DNA of 64,000 bases from Isoetes taiwanensis (taxonomy: Eukaryota; Streptophyta; Lycopodiopsida; Isoetales; Isoetaceae): positions 6,839,563 to 6,903,562 of the forward strand of contig JAJEKV010000014.1 of assembly GCA_021234155.1 (NCBI GenBank), read 5' to 3'. A program made the position numbers and the translations under genes. How positions within the stretch are numbered: position 1 is the first letter of the stretch; the number at the start of each line of letters is the position of its first letter. Positions 59,972-64,000 of this stretch are shown one piece after another. The notes below the pieces were generated by a model, which had not been told where the DNA came from, did not search any database, and was given only the letters and a program-made list of their open reading frames with translations.

Positions 59972-60163
59972 ATGTGCAGTCAATGGGCATTTGAAAAGAT
60001 TATGTTTAGAGATATGAGCAAAGGTTTTCTTGACCAAAAATACGCAATAAGGGCTGCTAATGCAAAAACTGCAAGAGTTCATTTATCAGAGCACATTGTT
60101 AGAGAAATACACAAAGGGATCCAAGCTCAGTTATTAGCACTACCATGGCACCATCACAAATAG
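59972..60163 (+). other. Unassigned 63-codon open frame
   Basis: Short open frame preceded by a splice-acceptor-like TTATGTGCAG (59971-59980). I recognise no family, and the length is within chance for AT-rich DNA. The whole stretch 59316-60794 contains no other candidate gene. Confidence 0.15.
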
Positions 60164-60794
60164 GAAAGAACCATGCACTCAATATGATATCCTACATCAT
60201 GTTAGGCTCATACATGCCCTTATGTGTATGATGACATCTATAAAGGAGTATGAGGTTCCAACATATAGAAAAACATGTGGTGTTTGTAGAAAAGAGTAGG
60301 TTTAACCATCCTTTTGTAAAGGATTGATTCTTTGTGTCTAATTACAAGACACCTAAACGAGTTAAAAGGCACAAGCTCTTTATACATATATTTGTGCAAT
60401 GATTCATTTTCCTCCATACCATATGTGATAGGCCATGCTTGAATTCAGGTCCACAAGTGAGATTATATATAGTGGATATGGGAATGCGTTGCCCTTTAAC
60501 ATTGTTTTTTTTTTTCCTTTCTTTTGAACATTGACCCTTTCCTCTCATTGTTGTCTAAGTAAACGCCTATATCTTAAGATCTATTTTTAGAGAACCAAAT
60601 TTTTATGTAAATGGCAATAAATTTCTTTACTCTTAGCGTCTTTTATTACATGATGCACACAATATCAACTCGGCATAGGGCGCAAAATGACAGAATATAT
60701 AATATTAGAAATTGCATAAACCTTATGTGCATATTGTCCAAGTATGTAACATGCACCAAAAACTTCACAAAACATACTATATTATACATTACAC

Positions 60795-60800
60795 TTTATT
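60795..60800 (-). promoter_or_regulatory. Poly(A) signal of the glycine-rich protein gene
   Basis: AATAAA on the minus strand, about 46 bases after the stop codon at 60846. Confidence 0.55.
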
Positions 60801-60845
60801 TTGTACTTACATGCACATTATGGGCCATGCCTCAAAAGCAAGATC

Positions 60846-61421
60846 TCAATGGTGTCCATTACCATATCCACCATGACCACGTCCATAACCACCATGGCCA
60901 TGTCCATGCCCATTACCACCATGGCCATATCCATATCCGCCACCATTGTGATATCCTCCATGATATCCTTCTGGCTCAACGTCATTTACTTCACTTGTTT
61001 GACGCTCATAGTGACCATGACCACCGCCACCACCCCCGCCGTATCCACCATGACCACCTCCATACCCGCCACCATGCCCATACCCTCCACCGTGCCCATT
61101 ACCACCGCCATATCCCCCACCGTGGCCATAACCACCACCTCCATAACCACCGTGATATCCACCACCATGGCCACCATTATATCCGCCATTACCATAACCG
61201 CCACCGTGGCCGCCATTATATCCACCATTACCACCATATCCACTACCGTATCCACCACCATATCCCCCATACTGAGGTTGGGCAACCTTCTTTTCGACGA
61301 CAGCGGCAGAGGCATGTTCCTTGGCAGAGGCCTCTTCAAGGGACCGAGCGGATGCGAAGGTGGAAGCAAGAGCCAAACCAAAGAGGAAAAGAAGCATGGC
61401 AAGAGACATTGTGCGCTCCAT
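60846..61421 (-). CDS. Secreted glycine/histidine/tyrosine-rich protein
   Basis: Intronless gene for 191 residues. Residues 1-26 form a signal peptide (hydrophobic LAMLLFLFGLALA, probable cleavage after ASA), so the product enters the secretory pathway. A short charged segment follows (EEASAKEHASAAVVEKK). The rest is Gly-rich repeats of the GGYGGG, GGYNGGHGGG and GHGGGYGGG type. A conserved-looking interruption ERQTSEVNDVEPEGYHGGY separates the main repeat block from the final one. This is the layout of plant cell-wall glycine-rich proteins. A structural or defence role, or metal binding by the many His residues, is inference. A second in-frame Met at residue 5 could also start translation. 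Plus-strand His-rich frames here are shadows. Confidence 0.88.
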   Translation of the reverse strand: MERTMSLAMLLFLFGLALASTFASARSLEEASAKEHASAAVVEKKVAQPQYGGYGGGYGSGYGGNGGYNGGHGGGYGNGGYNGGHGGGYHGGYGGGGYGHGGGYGGGNGHGGGYGHGGGYGGGHGGYGGGGGGGHGHYERQTSEVNDVEPEGYHGGYHNGGGYGYGHGGNGHGHGHGGYGRGHGGYGNGHH

Positions 61422-61455
61422 GTCAAGGTGAAGAGGTGGTTAGAAGAGGAGGAGG

Positions 61456-61462
61456 TTATATA
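61456..61462 (-). promoter_or_regulatory. TATA box of the glycine-rich protein gene
   Basis: TATATAA on the minus strand about 35 bases before the ATG at 61421. If transcription starts 25-30 bases downstream, the 5' leader is only about ten bases. Confidence 0.6.
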
Positions 61463-62021
61463 GGGAGTGGTGCATTAAAGGGGTTGGTAAGGGTATGGAC
61501 GAGGGTCTTGAGGGTCTTTAAGGGCGACCTTGGCTTTGTTAGGCACCATATTCGGTGCAAGCTTTGACTTGATTGCCAACGTTATATCAAAATGGGTTGT
61601 CTCTAGCATAGTTATTTTGGTCTGGCACAAGAGATCTAAGCAAATATGCTGCTGCCCTTTGCAGCGGAAATTTTTTAGCACCCACTCTACACCGACTATG
61701 CCTTGCCACGCTTCTCGTTTTCTCGCCCACCATTAAGATAAATTACTTCATTCATTTTTTCTCTTTGGATTTCTTTACCATTTCTTTACCATCGTAGATC
61801 ATTATCCTCCAGCATTATATTATAAAAGTCTAACCATCTTCAGCCGAACAACTTATTACAACTTATTACAGTTATTTGGTTTCCATATTTCAAATTTCAA
61901 GGTTGCACTTCCCTTATTAAAAACGTTAATAATTGTTGATACACTTCCCCTTTACTAAAAAGGTTTTTGTATTTCATAAGTGCACCTCTATGTACTCTTA
62001 TGTAGAAACCTTATATATTAA

Positions 62022-62214
62022 TACAAAATGGAATGTGGGTCACTTTACCCGGAAGATTATTCTGATGATACATGGCATCAACCAATATTACGGAATGAAA
62101 GTCGGGGCATTTGATTCCCAAGAGCCATGAAGAGCAGGTCGATTTGAAGCAAATCCGCTGATCCGGTGAAGAGCAGGAGGTCGCAACAAGTAGCTCCCCA
62201 CATTCCATTTTGTA
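62022..62214. repeat. MITE-like inverted repeat, 18-bp perfect arms
   Basis: TACAAAATGGAATGTGGG at 62022-62039 and its exact complement at 62197-62214 bound 193 bp of non-coding DNA. TA at both outer edges would fit a TA target duplication. A GC-rich patch follows at 62238-62306. From 62307 to 64000 I see no gene or repeat that I can name. Confidence 0.55.
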
Positions 62215-64000
62215 GGAAAAGGGTAAAGGGGCAGACCCTCTCCCGGCCGCCGCCAGTCGGGGGGCCCCTGCCCCTATTGCGGAAAGGGAGCCCCAAGCTC
62301 CCTTCGCCTATACAATACCACCTTCAAAAAAGGAAAAAAAAAAGGGGGGGATGGTGCTTTGATCTTATACTCTTGTATATAATACATATAACTCTAAAAG
62401 TATCCTTTCTTGTAAAATGAATTCCAAAAAGAAGGGTGCCCCTATAAGCATCTGAAGACATTCATTCGTCAAATAGTCCTCGATCTTGAGAATTATTTTG
62501 TACAGCAACACAATTGAAGTTTATCAATTTATATTATGCTTGAATGCATTGGGCTCCTTAGACACTGCATTTTAATGTCCACTACAATGAATGCCTGGAA
62601 GTTTTGAATAGAAAGACGCCATCGCACCTGTTTAATATTAAGAAGTATCATTGTATGGTTGTATGAGTCTCATAAGCAATAAACTTAACTTGTTAATGCC
62701 TCAATCTGTGTGGAGGTGTAGAGTCATATGATAACATTAGCCACATGGGGTAGTTTGGAACATGTTCAAAAATCTTTTTTGACTTTTGCATCAGAAGATT
62801 ATTGTTCGAAATCAATTATATTCCTCAGTAGGACTCACTATTTGATCCAACATTTGATGGACCGCTGATGGCATAGCCTAGGGTTTCTGATCAGCCTTTT
62901 GATCATGGCTCTTGATTCCAGTATCAATTTTGGGCATGTTTGGGCTCGTTGGAGAGCTCGTGGCTTGCTCTTTCTATTAATATAAGATTTAATTCTGATT
63001 TTGTAAAATTGCTGCAGAAAAGGGGTTTGATAGTTTTGGCCTCTTGGTAGTGGTAGGGTTTGGCTTTGGCACTCTTTCCTATAAATCTCACAAACGGTGT
63101 CAGATTTTGACATGCATGAGCTTGTTGGAAAGCTTGAAGTAAGATAATTTTAGTAACATCAATATTGCCCAAGACCTCTGACAAAGTGTAGGTAAATTAG
63201 CATCTAATCACTTCAGCCTCTTTTGTGAAGATGATGAGATCTAATGCACCACATGTAACCCACACATGCTGCAACATAATCCTGATAAGGATTCTATGGT
63301 GGATATTCCTCGGATGGATGTCTTGCATGTTTGTAGATTGGTCCGTGAAGGTTTAACTATAGCTGCTGAGAATACTTCTGCATCAGGATCCAACGAGAAA
63401 GGAAAAAACTGCATGCATCTATGCACCTTAATCCCGTAGCATTACCACATGTTCAGTCCTATTTTATTGGCATGTCTACAGATGTTGGAGTTTTTGAATG
63501 TTTCCTCTTCCCAACTTCTTGTTTTAGTCACCTCTTCATCGCCCCAGCCGCAATCTCATCTCTCACATGCCACTACGACTTCATGTTCTTGTGTTATGGA
63601 CAATGGAGGTTCAACTGCACACGAAATGATGCCTCCACCACAAATTGGAGGTTTCCTCAAGTGCACATTGGAGGTGGTTTTGGAAACTCATTAGGGCAGA
63701 TGGCACCTCCAAATATGTTGGAGGTCTCATGCCTTGGTTAGAGGGAGCTCTCGATCATCAACACCTCCAACATGAGTTGGAAGTTATGTGGTACCGTCTA
63801 GACAAGGTCTTGCGCGAGGTGCCCCACCAATGCATGCTTGAAATGCTCAGGCTATGCATATGTTGGAGTTTGTTCTGAGCAAACTCAACCTCCAACGATG
63901 TTCGAGATTCTTCAAGGCAAGAAGATTTTCCATCACTGCCATTCAGAGGATCAAAAGACACTTACAATGTCCACTTCTGTTACATGCGCCAGCTTGCATG

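Noticed and set aside
60611-61567. 318-codon plus-strand His-rich frame
   Set aside because: It is the complement of the Gly-rich repeats of the minus-strand gene, and no promoter or signal peptide supports it.

Overview
The window looks like a nuclear region of a land plant that still makes flagellated sperm (a fern or other seed-free plant; a cycad or Ginkgo is possible). The evidence is the combination of a ciliary inner-arm dynein heavy chain, which flowering plants and conifers have lost, with a plastid-envelope copper ATPase and a plant-type glycine-rich secreted protein. All genes have spliceosomal GT-AG introns (one GC-AG). The surroundings are full of Copia LTR retrotransposons, LINEs and small inverted-repeat elements. 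I could not identify the species.

Layout. 1-39.8 kb (+): one single-headed inner-arm axonemal dynein heavy chain (DNAH3/7/12 type), lacking only its far N-terminus, which lies upstream of the window. I could place 44 exons that join in frame to 3,519 residues. Three introns are swollen by transposons: 504-4755 (LINE plus Copia remnants), 7147-15578 (a 4.95-kb Copia element with its target duplication, plus two tandem LINE copies) and 15672-20676 (a LINE carrying another LINE copy inside it, plus a third short copy). 39.8-46.5 kb: gene-poor, with a 1.75-kb direct duplication around a MITE-like element. 46.5-55.5 kb (-): a complete 17-exon PAA1/HMA6-type chloroplast Cu+ P1B-ATPase (998 residues). 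55.5-60.8 kb: a GC-rich fold-back element, a 5'-truncated poly(A) LINE with an 18-bp target duplication, and unassigned DNA. 60.8-61.5 kb (-): an intronless gene for a secreted glycine/histidine-rich protein with TATA box and poly(A) signal. 61.5-64 kb: one small inverted-repeat element and otherwise nothing recognisable.

The most unusual system is a LINE family found repeatedly inside the dynein introns. Its copies end in conserved RNA hairpins followed by a tetranucleotide (TTTC or CTTC) tail instead of poly(A). They sit in one another's tails or in similar pyrimidine-rich sites. Two or three copies share almost the same 5' breakpoint. Their protein ends in a zinc knuckle followed by a canonical PCNA-interaction (PIP) box and a lysine-rich tail. 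The three host genes have no evident functional link to each other.
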